From: CAYSRM01 sp964475205
GTDB lineage: Bacteria > Verrucomicrobiota > Kiritimatiellia > UBA8416 > CAYSRM01
Direction: 5' to 3'
Assembly (NCBI GenBank): GCA_964475205.1
Contig: CAYYVQ010000019.1
Coordinates: 1-40,223, forward strand
Length of the DNA: 40,223 bases
Shown here: in pieces, positions 1 to 7,516 of the stretch
Numbering within the stretch: position 1 is the stretch's first letter
Layout of the letters: each line of letters starts with the position of its first letter
Program-made: the position numbers and the translations under genes
The notes under the pieces: generated by a model
Database searches by the model: none
What the model was told of the DNA's origin: nothing
Seen by the model: only the letters and a program-made list of their open reading frames with translations

Positions 1-99
1 AGCCAAGCACAAAAAAACGAGCAACGCCTTCATAGGGGTTTTTCAACGGAATCGAAAGTAAAGGTCTGACCCTGCCCTGAAAAAAAAGTTCCTGAGAAG

Positions 100-129
100 T
101 TGACAATGTTATTGAGCGAATGCTAGGGT
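100..129 (+). promoter_or_regulatory. putative sigma70-like promoter of lipoprotein gene
   Basis: TTGACA at 100-105 is a perfect -35 hexamer. An 18-nt spacer separates it from TAGGGT (124-129), a weak -10. It lies about 50 nt upstream of the lipoprotein start at 176. The -35 is convincing and the -10 is poor. Nothing else is recognised in bases 1-99. Confidence 0.35.
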
Positions 130-175
130 TAATTTGAATTGCTCACATCTGAACCAAATGGAGGGAGTACGAGAT

Positions 176-1021
176 ATGAGACGCAAAGAAATGTATGGTT
201 TGAGTTTGGCAGTGGCGGCAGCTTTCCTGATGTCAGGTTGTACCGTTCGCGTAGTGCATCAATATGAAGGCGCGGAAGCTCCAAAAGAAATAAAAGAAGT
301 TCCGGCAAAGGAAAAAGCTGCTCCTGAAAAAAAGACTGTTCAGGTGAAGACTGAAAAGAAGAAACCGGCTCCGCCTGCAGTGCGCAAGGCCGATAAAATC
401 ACCCTTGAAGCGACCCGTGATACCCGCTTTACGCACCACTCCAGCGAAGTGAATCGGAACAGCGGAAAATCGAATCGGCTGCGCACACGCGGCATTGAGC
501 GGGGTTCCGCGGAACTGGTTGTTGTGGATTTTGACAGGGCGAAGCTGAAGGGTTTCGTGAAAAAATATGAGGGCCAGTCCTTTTCAGGCAAGTTGAAGCT
601 TCACGTCCGCCAGGTTCAAAACGGATCAGCCGAGGTTAAAGTGTGCGCTCTTGAAACCGCATCCGAATGGAATGAAGGGTCGGGTGTGCTGGACAAGGCC
701 AAACCGGGAGAGGCCACCGTGCTTGAGGCAAAGACAGGACAGGAGAAATGGGTTACTCCTGAAGGCAAAGAAGTAAAGGAATTCAAGGATCTTATTTACC
801 GTGACGGAGAGATTATCGTCAAGGATAACGAACACGGGGTAAATGTGTCTGATTCCGGTCCAGTAGAGATTCAGTTGGATGAAGAATTTATCCGCCATTA
901 CGCCACGTCACCCAATGTCAAGGGACTGGTGCTGTATCACTGGGATAACGATGCCAAGATAGATTTCTTCAGCAGGGATCAGTATGGCAAAGCGCAGCAG
1001 CTTGTTGTTGAAACAAAATAA
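176..1021 (+). CDS. predicted lipoprotein of unknown function
   Basis: A 281-residue predicted lipoprotein. The start is placed at ATG 176 because GGAGGG lies about 10 nt upstream and the protein then begins with a textbook lipoprotein signal: basic MRRKE, a hydrophobic stretch, and lipobox LMSGC with Cys22 as the lipidated residue. An upstream TTG at 134 would put a polar extension before the signal and is less likely. After Cys22 comes a charged, low-complexity Lys/Glu/Pro/Ala linker (about residues 30-85), typical of a tether from the membrane. A compact C-terminal domain of about 190 residues follows, which I do not recognise. The gene stands alone and converges with the phosphofructokinase locus. 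Envelope location is well supported; function is unknown. Confidence 0.8.
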   Translation: MRRKEMYGLSLAVAAAFLMSGCTVRVVHQYEGAEAPKEIKEVPAKEKAAPEKKTVQVKTEKKKPAPPAVRKADKITLEATRDTRFTHHSSEVNRNSGKSNRLRTRGIERGSAELVVVDFDRAKLKGFVKKYEGQSFSGKLKLHVRQVQNGSAEVKVCALETASEWNEGSGVLDKAKPGEATVLEAKTGQEKWVTPEGKEVKEFKDLIYRDGEIIVKDNEHGVNVSDSGPVEIQLDEEFIRHYATSPNVKGLVLYHWDNDAKIDFFSRDQYGKAQQLVVETK

Positions 1022-1039
1022 CTGAAAAGCAAAGAGGGC

Positions 1040-1065
1040 GGTATGGGCCTTTCAAGGCCCATACC
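1040..1065. terminator. intergenic hairpin, possible bidirectional terminator
   Basis: GGTATGGGCC (1040-1049) is followed by its exact reverse complement GGCCCATACC (1056-1065), with a 6-nt loop. It lies 18 bp after the lipoprotein stop and downstream of the convergent pfk unit. The stem is strong, but neither side carries a clean U-tract, so termination may be weak or the stem may only protect mRNA 3' ends. Confidence 0.5.
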
Positions 1066-1127
1066 CCCAATTTACACACAAACTCACAGACCCGGCCCGA
1101 CGATTTTTTTATCATTGGATATTTTGA

Positions 1128-1334
1128 TTATTGTCTGCCGGGGTCATTCCATTTCTTCTTTGAACGGATCTGTTCGGCTTTTTCGCTTTGTTGGGAAGAT
1201 ATTTTCTGAGCCAGTTTTTTCAGGTCGCGGGCCGAGAACATCCTGTCCTCTTCGTTGCTGATCTGCGTCTTCGATTTGCTTTTGCCGGGGAACAGGGAAT
1301 CATTGATATAGTTGCCGGTTGTGTTGTCTGACAT
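1128..1334 (-). CDS. small charged hypothetical protein downstream of pfk
   Basis: A 68-residue ORF whose ATG lies 6 nt after the phosphofructokinase stop codon on the same strand. It is rich in Lys, Glu, Gln, Ser and Arg (36-68 is almost all helix-forming polar residues), with no membrane segment or signal peptide and no family I recognise. The ribosome binding site is weak (TTGAGAC before the ATG), so translation would probably rely on coupling to pfk. The tight spacing argues for a real gene; the composition and missing Shine-Dalgarno argue for caution. Confidence 0.45.
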   Translation of the reverse strand: MSDNTTGNYINDSLFPGKSKSKTQISNEEDRMFSARDLKKLAQKISSQQSEKAEQIRSKKKWNDPGRQ

Positions 1335-1340
1335 TGAGTC

Positions 1341-2609
1341 TCAATCAAGCTTCCATGGCTGGCCGGTATTGTCCAGCACACTCTGCCACAGGTCGGCAGA
1401 AGGATCTATTGTTTTGCGGTTGTTCGAAACAACCCTCATGGGGACATGAACGAAGTGTGAGTTCCACTGTCCTATAAGCGTGGTAGTCCGTCCTGCCATG
1501 CCGGCATGGACCGCATTCTGCGCCAGCCGGAAACAGTATGCGGAGTCGTCCGCGCTGGCCGGAGCGCTTCGGATTGTATAGGAAGGATCAATATACTTCA
1601 CTGTAACGGGAATCCCGGAGGAAGTGAAATGGTCTGTGATGCGGTTTTTCAGGAACTGCCCGATATCGCCCGGCTTCCTGTTGCCGGACGCATCCTTTCC
1701 CGGAGAACTGACAAGGTCCTGTCCTGCGCCTTCCGCCACCACGATAACTGCATGGGATTTTTGTTTTAACCGTTGTGTCAGAAAAAGAAACGTTTTTTCC
1801 ATGGTAAATTTCACTTCCGGAACCAGCGTCATGTTAACATCGCTGGAGGCCAGCGTGGCATAAGCTGCGATAAAACCCGAATGCCTTCCCATCAGTTTGA
1901 CCAGCCCGATGCCGTTCATGGCGGCCTGGGCTTCCCTGTGCGCGCCCTGTATTGGGTCCATGCTCATGGCGACCGCGGTTTCGAACCCGAAACTGCGTTC
2001 GGTAAAAACGATATCGTTGTCGATAGTCTTCGGGATGCCCACTACAGCAATTTTGAGGTCCCGCCGGGATATTTCCGCGCTTATTGTCTCGGCGCCCCGT
2101 TGAGTTCCGTCGCCTCCTATTGTGAACAGGATATCTATCTTCTTGTCACACAGGAAATCCACCATTTTGTTGACATCCTGCGGGCCGCGGGATGTTCCAA
2201 GCACTGTGCCGCCGTCTTTGTGGATGTCCTCGACAACTTCGGGAGTCAGTTCGAGAGGTTCGTGCATAGAAGGCACAAGTCCCTCGTATCCATATTTGAG
2301 CCCGAGGATATTCCGGACCCCGTAGCGATGCCAGAGAATCATGGTGATGCCGCGAATAGTATCATTTATTCCGGGACATAAGCCGCCGCAGCTCACTATC
2401 GCGGCGGTTGTATCCTGGGGATTGAAAAATATCTTCCGTCGTGGTCCGGCCTGTTCCAGGAAGTCGGGATTTTTCCCTTCTTTGCTGCATTGCCCTCGCA
2501 AGGTTGGGTCAACCAGAACGCCATCTTCAGCTTCAATGAATGTCGGGGCAGCCAGAGGAGTGTCGACTGTGCATTCGCCCAGAGTGTCAACTTTAAACCT
2601 GTTTTCCAT
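1341..2609 (-). CDS. pfkA: 6-phosphofructokinase (PfkA family, plant/PPi-like clade, predicted ATP-dependent)
   Basis: Phosphorylates fructose 6-phosphate to fructose 1,6-bisphosphate in glycolysis; cytoplasmic. The 422 residues carry the whole PfkA signature: the nucleotide loop SCGGLCPGIND (73-83), GGDGT (165-169), PKTIDND (193-199, catalytic Asp197) and MGRHSGF (240-246). In this superfamily the residue equivalent to E. coli Gly104 separates ATP from pyrophosphate users. Here it is Gly (GGDGT, not GGDDT), while the E. coli Gly124 equivalent is Lys (PKTIDND). That Gly/Lys combination is known from plant and trypanosomatid ATP-PFKs, so ATP use is inferred. An N-terminal extension of about 65 residues precedes the core, as in that clade. 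A 68-codon ORF follows 6 nt after the stop. Confidence 0.92.
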   Translation of the reverse strand: MENRFKVDTLGECTVDTPLAAPTFIEAEDGVLVDPTLRGQCSKEGKNPDFLEQAGPRRKIFFNPQDTTAAIVSCGGLCPGINDTIRGITMILWHRYGVRNILGLKYGYEGLVPSMHEPLELTPEVVEDIHKDGGTVLGTSRGPQDVNKMVDFLCDKKIDILFTIGGDGTQRGAETISAEISRRDLKIAVVGIPKTIDNDIVFTERSFGFETAVAMSMDPIQGAHREAQAAMNGIGLVKLMGRHSGFIAAYATLASSDVNMTLVPEVKFTMEKTFLFLTQRLKQKSHAVIVVAEGAGQDLVSSPGKDASGNRKPGDIGQFLKNRITDHFTSSGIPVTVKYIDPSYTIRSAPASADDSAYCFRLAQNAVHAGMAGRTTTLIGQWNSHFVHVPMRVVSNNRKTIDPSADLWQSVLDNTGQPWKLD

Positions 2610-2717
2610 AGCTGTATATTAGCCTGATTTATTCATAGACTTCAAGAGCTTAAAACACGCCCGGGCTTATCATGAGAATCGCTGAATTGCATTCGGATTA
2701 GGGGAGTTTGTCAATCA

Positions 2718-2747
2718 TTGACGGAGCCTGTAAATGAACGGTATAAT
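2718..2747 (+). promoter_or_regulatory. sigma70-like promoter of the terpenoid operon
   Basis: TTGACG (2718-2723) and a perfect TATAAT (2742-2747) are separated by 18 nt. The predicted start site lies near 2754, giving a leader of roughly 130 nt before the ferredoxin gene at 2883. A short palindrome TCAATCATTGA (2711-2721) overlaps the -35 and could be an operator half. This is one of the two clearest promoters in the window. Confidence 0.65.
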
Positions 2748-2765
2748 TATATTTGAGTCTTAACC

Positions 2766-2800
2766 CGCAGGTTCGACGCGTTTGGCATAGATAACCTGCG
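2766..2800 (+). repeat. inverted repeat in the leader of the terpenoid operon
   Basis: CGCAGGTT (2766-2773) pairs perfectly with AACCTGCG (2793-2800) around a 19-nt loop. It would lie early in the leader transcript, about 12 nt after the predicted start site, or act as a DNA operator. No poly-U follows, so it is not a simple attenuator, and I recognise no riboswitch class in the leader. Confidence 0.35.
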
Positions 2801-2882
2801 CAAGTACCTGACTTAGGGCGATAAGTGTTTGGGTGTATGAGTTTGATGGATATGCGAACGAAACAGAAGAGGAGCACAAGAG

Positions 2883-3665
2883 ATGCCGACTGACGAGAAA
2901 AGACGGTTGTTCATTGTGTGCAATTGTTCAAATTATGAGCTTATAGACCGTGCTGAGCAGCGCCGCTATATTGACGAGGCAGAAGATGAAGGCGCCAGGA
3001 TCGAGATAGTCGCAGATCTATGCGGAGCCCTGGTAGACCGTGGTGTTGAAATTGCCGGCCTGATTCGGAGACATGAATGCGTAGTTGTCGCCTGCCACGA
3101 AAGAGCCTTGAAGGGTATGCTTAATAGTGCGGGCATTAATATGTCGCGGCAATCTGTGGAAATTGTTAATCTGAGAAAAGAGTCTCTTGGTCGAGACGCG
3201 CCTTTTACGGACAATAACGCGAAGGCTGGCGGCTGCGAGCCGGAAGACCGAGGGGGCTGGATCCCCTGGTATCCGGTTATTGATCGAGAGCGCTGCAGGG
3301 ATTGTGGATTGTGCCTGGAATTCTGTCTGTTCGGAGTTTATGAAAAAAAAGGGGGCAAAGTGACAGTATCCAATCCTGCCAACTGCAAGACAAATTGCCC
3401 CGCCTGTGCCAGGATATGCCCTGAAGCGGCTATAATGTTTCCCAAATTACATGAATCGTCGGTGAATGGCGATCAGATAGGGGAGCTGTCGGAAGCCCGG
3501 TCAAAGATCAAGGTTGATATGGAAAAGCTCTTTGATGGAGACATATACAGTAAACTGGCAGCCCGCCGGGCCAAAAACAGGGAGTCGATACTGACCGCTG
3601 ACGCAGCAAAGGCGTTGAAAGAGAGAGAGGCTTGCTCAGGAGGCAGGGGCGGCAAAGGTATTTGA
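2883..3665 (+). CDS. dicluster [4Fe-4S] ferredoxin with HdrA-like N-terminus
   Basis: A soluble 260-residue electron carrier. The C-terminal half has two 4Fe-4S motifs: Cys138-x2-Cys141-x2-Cys144-x3-Cys148 and a slightly longer Cys168-x3-Cys172-x2-Cys175-x3-Cys179-Pro. The N-terminal 100 residues carry a CxC motif (FIVCNCSN, 10-17), a DLC element (45-47) and a VVVACHE motif (67-73). This recalls the N-terminal part of heterodisulfide reductase HdrA-type proteins. The first motif set is seen; the HdrA relation is a resemblance only. It is the first gene behind the 2718-2747 promoter and its stop overlaps the radical SAM start by one base (TGATG). An obvious role is to reduce the SAM-cleaving cluster of the next enzyme, or to serve the DUF116 domain two genes on. 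The 60-residue C-terminal tail is charged and probably helical. Confidence 0.8.
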   Translation: MPTDEKRRLFIVCNCSNYELIDRAEQRRYIDEAEDEGARIEIVADLCGALVDRGVEIAGLIRRHECVVVACHERALKGMLNSAGINMSRQSVEIVNLRKESLGRDAPFTDNNAKAGGCEPEDRGGWIPWYPVIDRERCRDCGLCLEFCLFGVYEKKGGKVTVSNPANCKTNCPACARICPEAAIMFPKLHESSVNGDQIGELSEARSKIKVDMEKLFDGDIYSKLAARRAKNRESILTADAAKALKEREACSGGRGGKGI

Positions 3666-4861
3666 TGATTTTCGCCATGACCAGAAGGCTTATCAGCGAT
3701 GTTGACAGACGTTGTCTTCGGTCGCTGTTATGGAACGGAGCTTTCAAGGGCGGACGTTCTGTTCGGGCCTTCAGGAAGCGGATTAAAACAACCGGAAGCA
3801 TATTTCCGCCCTTTCTCTTTATCTCTATTACCAATGACTGCAACCTGGCCTGCCAGGGTTGCTGGGTCACGCGGTCCGATCCGCCGCGTTATATGGCTCC
3901 GGAGCTTCTTGACAGTATTGTCAACAAGGCAAAAAAACAGAAGAAAGCGTCGGTTTTCGGAATACTCGGCGGCGAACCTCTGCTCTGGGAGGGGCTGATA
4001 GATTTTTTTGAGAAACACCGTGACGCATACTTTATTCTGTTTACAAACGGATTGCTGCTGGACGACACTTTTTGCGCAAAGCTGCGCAAGCTGGGTAACG
4101 TTACCCCGCTTATCAGCATTGAAGGCGACGCGCAGGCAAGCGACAGGAGACGGGGCGGCAAGGGGGTCTATGAGGCTTCGGCAAGAGCGCTTGATGCCTG
4201 TAGAAGGAATAAACTTTTTACCGGGGTCGCAACAAGTGTATGCCGGTCCAACATCAGTTTCGTAATGTCCAGCTACTTCATTTCCAGCCTGGAGTCAATG
4301 GGTGTGCATCATTTGTGGTATTATATCTACCGGCCCGTTGGCGAGCGGCCTCAACCCGAACTTGCTTTGGATGCAAAACAGATCACCGACCTGCGCGAGT
4401 TCCTGGTTGAAATACGCAGGAAGACACCGATGGTAATAATCGATGCATACTGGGATGCTGAGGGCAATCCGGTATGTCCCGCGGCAGCCGGGATAAGCCA
4501 TCATATCAATCCCGACGGATTCATAGAGCCCTGTCCTCCCATCCAGTTTGCCGATATGCGGTTAGAGGAAGGAAACCACGAATTATGCTCTTTGTTTGAT
4601 TCCGGGGCTCTGAACTCTTTCAGGGAATTTGCCGGCGGTTCTAATGGATCCTGTGTGTTAATGGAAAAACCCGGAGAACTGGCCGGTTTCCTGGACAAGC
4701 CGGGAGTTGTGGATACAAGCGGGAGGGCAGGTTTTGGCGATGAGCTTGCTGCCATGGAACCTGCGCCAAGTCATAGCAGCGCAATAAGAATCCCGGAAAA
4801 GCACTGGCTTTATCGAATGGCAAAAAAGAACTGGTTTTGTGGATTTGGAGCGTATGGGTGA
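3665..4861 (+). CDS. radical SAM enzyme in a terpenoid operon
   Basis: A 398-residue radical SAM protein, substrate unknown. The cluster-binding motif CNLACQGC (Cys59-x3-Cys63-x2-Cys66) is followed by a GGEPL motif that binds SAM (ILGGEPLLW), then the usual barrel strands. A C-terminal segment with Cys in VCPAAAGISHHINPDGFIEPCP resembles a reduced SPASM/twitch auxiliary-cluster region. I choose ATG 3665, which overlaps the ferredoxin stop by one base and has AAAGGT upstream; a TTG at 3632 lies inside the previous gene. Operon position between a ferredoxin and an isoprenyl synthase suggests it modifies an isoprenoid or its cyclised product, as HpnH does when it adenosylates diploptene in hopanoid synthesis. 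That is analogy, not homology shown here. A peptide-modifying role is an alternative, but no precursor peptide is visible nearby. Confidence 0.85.
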   Translation: MIFAMTRRLISDVDRRCLRSLLWNGAFKGGRSVRAFRKRIKTTGSIFPPFLFISITNDCNLACQGCWVTRSDPPRYMAPELLDSIVNKAKKQKKASVFGILGGEPLLWEGLIDFFEKHRDAYFILFTNGLLLDDTFCAKLRKLGNVTPLISIEGDAQASDRRRGGKGVYEASARALDACRRNKLFTGVATSVCRSNISFVMSSYFISSLESMGVHHLWYYIYRPVGERPQPELALDAKQITDLREFLVEIRRKTPMVIIDAYWDAEGNPVCPAAAGISHHINPDGFIEPCPPIQFADMRLEEGNHELCSLFDSGALNSFREFAGGSNGSCVLMEKPGELAGFLDKPGVVDTSGRAGFGDELAAMEPAPSHSSAIRIPEKHWLYRMAKKNWFCGFGAYG

Positions 4862-4933
4862 GTCTATGCAAGCCTTAAGAGGGCGCCGCGCAGCGGTTTG
4901 GAGCAGGTGGCGCATAACCTTTAGCCTGTTTTT

Positions 4934-6532
4934 ATGAATACAGAAGCAAAAACTGAACCGGGGATACCGGGCAATATCAAACTCAGGAATTCCATCAGGT
5001 TGCATGTGGACAGGTATGTTCGCGAAAAGAGCCTTGTGCCGCCGGCTTCCCTGGGTGAACTTAGGGAGCATGCGGCTGAGCTTCTTGAACGAGCCGGGGA
5101 GAACTCGTGTTTTCGGGATTTCACGGCGCTTCTTGTAAACAATGCCCTGTGGCGGGAGACGGTTGCGCGGGTGCCTTACGATAGGCGGGTGCTTCTTCTT
5201 CCTCAATGTCTGAGGAACGAAAATGTGTGCAAGGCCGACAAAGACGAGTTTGGGCTGCTGTGCATGCAATGCGGGGGCTGTTGTATTGGAAGAATCCAGG
5301 CGGAGGCGGAAAAGCTGGGTTATATTGTGCTTATAGCCGAAGGCACTACCGTAGTCACGAAGCTTCTTGAAAGCGGCAAGGTGGATGCAGTGATGGGTGC
5401 AAGCTGCATGGATGTTCTGGAAAAAACTTTTCCCTTCCTTGTTTCCGGCGCAATACCGGGCGTTGCATTGCCATTGTTGAGGAACGGGTGCCGGAACACC
5501 GAGGTTGACGAATCATGGATTATGGATGCAATTCACCTTTCGAGTGAAAAGTTCTTTCATCCTTATCTGAACATAGACGAACTTAAGGAAGAAGTACAAA
5601 AATGGTTTAGAGGTAATGAACTTTGTGAAATTCTCGGCCCGGCCTCGACACTGACTGAGCAAGTCGCTTTTGACTGGTTGAGCTGTTCGGGCAAGAGATG
5701 GCGCCCTTTCCTGGCGGCTGCGGTTTACGGTTCCTTGAGCGGGACGTTGAAAAACATCCCCGAAGAGGTTCGAAGAGTCTGTATTGCCATAGAATGTTTT
5801 CACAAGGCCTCGCTTGTCCATGATGATATTGCCGATAAGGACGATTATCGTTACGGCATGCCGACGTTACATAAAGAGCATGGCATGCCGTTTGCTCTTA
5901 ACGTGGGCGATTTCCTTGTCGGGCTGGGTTACAGGCTGTTGGCTGCTTGCGGGTTGCCCGCCGAACGTAACGGAGTTCTTGTTCATTTTGTCTCTCTGGC
6001 TCATTCTGAACTTTGCATCGGGCAGGGCAAAGAGTTGGCCTTAAACGTTGAAAAGGAGTTTGTTTCACCGCAGGAAACCATTGAAATATTCAGGCTGAAG
6101 ACTTCTCCATCATTTCGCGCAGCTCTCCTTTGCGGCGCCGTTTGCGCGCGATGCGGCGATAATATGCTGGAGGCAGTCAGCAGGTTCAGTAATTCGCTGG
6201 GCGTTGCCTACCAGATTCATGACGATCTGGATGATTTCGGAGGGGAGGCCGAGCGCGGCGACGGAGTATGCGGAAGGCTCTCATTATTGCTTTCGCTTGC
6301 CTATGAGCGGATGACCGGGCCTGAAGAAAAAAGCAGGTTTGTCGGGCTGCTAAGAAAAAGGGGTGATAACAGTAGCGAACTCAACGACTTGATTTGCCGG
6401 TTGAAAGTCAGGGAACGGGCATGGCAGATGATGGAACATTACAGACAGGAGTCGCTGAGATGCCTTACGGAAATAGATAATGCGCCTCTTAATGAACTTC
6501 TCCGCAAACTCGTAAGAAGAATCGTAAAGTGA
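4934..6532 (+). CDS. DUF116-isoprenyl diphosphate synthase fusion protein
   Basis: A 532-residue two-domain protein. Residues about 80-215 match DUF116: LLLPQCLR (87-94), a Cys cluster LLCMQCGGCCIG (108-119), AEKLGYIV and GCRNTEVD (185-192). These conserved Cys suggest a metal or Fe-S site. Residues about 240-532 are a trans-isoprenyl diphosphate synthase with GKRWRP (253-258), a first Asp-rich motif DDIAD (297-301) and a second DDLDD (430-434). Both bind the Mg-diphosphate groups of the allylic substrate and IPP, so chain elongation should be catalytic. The residues before the first motif (SLVHDDIAD) set the chain length, but I cannot read it off. The fusion places a redox-like domain on a prenyl synthase directly downstream of a ferredoxin and a radical SAM enzyme. 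The start ATG has no strong Shine-Dalgarno and follows a 72-nt gap. Confidence 0.85.
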   Translation: MNTEAKTEPGIPGNIKLRNSIRLHVDRYVREKSLVPPASLGELREHAAELLERAGENSCFRDFTALLVNNALWRETVARVPYDRRVLLLPQCLRNENVCKADKDEFGLLCMQCGGCCIGRIQAEAEKLGYIVLIAEGTTVVTKLLESGKVDAVMGASCMDVLEKTFPFLVSGAIPGVALPLLRNGCRNTEVDESWIMDAIHLSSEKFFHPYLNIDELKEEVQKWFRGNELCEILGPASTLTEQVAFDWLSCSGKRWRPFLAAAVYGSLSGTLKNIPEEVRRVCIAIECFHKASLVHDDIADKDDYRYGMPTLHKEHGMPFALNVGDFLVGLGYRLLAACGLPAERNGVLVHFVSLAHSELCIGQGKELALNVEKEFVSPQETIEIFRLKTSPSFRAALLCGAVCARCGDNMLEAVSRFSNSLGVAYQIHDDLDDFGGEAERGDGVCGRLSLLLSLAYERMTGPEEKSRFVGLLRKRGDNSSELNDLICRLKVRERAWQMMEHYRQESLRCLTEIDNAPLNELLRKLVRRIVK

Positions 6533-6550
6533 AGCGTAAGCTTAAATGAT

Positions 6551-7516
6551 TTGGCTGTTCCAGAATATGATATGTTGAAGATAAATCGCCATGAAGCTGA
6601 AAGCGGCGCCTCCGGGCGCGATGCCAACCGGGAGATTCCTGCGCCGTCACAAGAAATGTTGAATGCGGCTCGGGCAGGTTACAGAAACCTTTCCTCTGAA
6701 GCCTCTGAAAAGTTGCGCGCTTTCATTCTTTCCCGTATAGACGCCAGTGGCGGATTCAAGGGTATGGATGAGAGTCCCGATATCTACTATAGCGTATTCG
6801 GCATTGAATGCATGCTTGCCGCCGGCATGGATATTTCCGTCGCTGGTATTGATAAGCTGCTGCCCGGGAACAATACTACGACGGCGGGCAGCATTCTGAA
6901 TATTTCATCGCTCATCCGGTTAAGGTGCAGGACCGGGTATTCCGACAAGGGTGAAACGGCCGCGCTGGCCGGCCAAGCAGAAGAATTCAGGAGAGACGAC
7001 GGCGGTTATGCCGACAGCCGGGATTGCCGAAACGGATCGGTTTACGCCTCTTTTCTTGCAGCGCTGGCTTATTGGGACATAAACGCGGAAGTGCCCCGGG
7101 CCGATAGCCTGGTTGATTTCGTTCTCGGAAGGCAGGCTCCGGGAGGGGGAATGGTTAATAGATGTTCCGAGGCTGAGCCTTGCTGTACTGCTACCGCAGC
7201 GGGTATCGTTATCCTGAACCGCCTTGGCGTGTTAACCGCTGTTAATGCTGACTGGTTGCAGTTGCTTGAAGCCAGAAACGGCGGATTCTATTTCTCGTTG
7301 AAATCGAAAACGCCGGATCTTATTTCTACCGCCGTCTCTGTTTATGCGCTTTCCCTGGTTTCCGACGGCCCGGGCCGAAACATGCGTCATGCGGAATTCG
7401 TGCAGTTGTTCTGGCATCCCGAAGGCGGATTTTGCGGCATCCAGGCGGGCGAGAGACCGGACTGTGAGCATACATTCTATGCCCTGATGGCGCTGGGACG
7501 GCTGATCAATGGTTGA
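6551..7516 (+). CDS. prenyltransferase/squalene-cyclase-repeat protein (alpha-alpha barrel)
   Basis: About 321 residues built of helical-barrel repeats, seen as periodic GG-aromatic turns: RRDDGGYAD, RQAPGGGM, ARNGGFYF and HPEGGFCG. It ends with CEHTFYALMALGRL, similar to the C-terminal His-containing turn of protein prenyltransferase beta subunits. No DXDD motif is present, so it is probably not a class II cyclase alone. It may be the partner of the larger cyclase whose ATG overlaps its end by 8 bp, or a terpenoid-binding or transferase protein. The start is uncertain: TTG 6551 and ATG 6572 both lack a good Shine-Dalgarno, and translation may depend on coupling to the synthase 18 bp upstream. 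Cytoplasmic, with no signal peptide. Confidence 0.75.
   Translation: MAVPEYDMLKINRHEAESGASGRDANREIPAPSQEMLNAARAGYRNLSSEASEKLRAFILSRIDASGGFKGMDESPDIYYSVFGIECMLAAGMDISVAGIDKLLPGNNTTTAGSILNISSLIRLRCRTGYSDKGETAALAGQAEEFRRDDGGYADSRDCRNGSVYASFLAALAYWDINAEVPRADSLVDFVLGRQAPGGGMVNRCSEAEPCCTATAAGIVILNRLGVLTAVNADWLQLLEARNGGFYFSLKSKTPDLISTAVSVYALSLVSDGPGRNMRHAEFVQLFWHPEGGFCGIQAGERPDCEHTFYALMALGRLING

Noticed and set aside
1043..1261. 72-codon plus-strand ORF over the terminator and the small pfk-linked ORF
   Set aside because: Begins inside the intergenic hairpin, no Shine-Dalgarno, low-quality composition.
3665..4861. Radical SAM enzyme as a sulfatase-maturating enzyme
   Set aside because: It lies in the terpenoid operon, far from the sulfatase, and I see no clear set of auxiliary-cluster Cys of that family.
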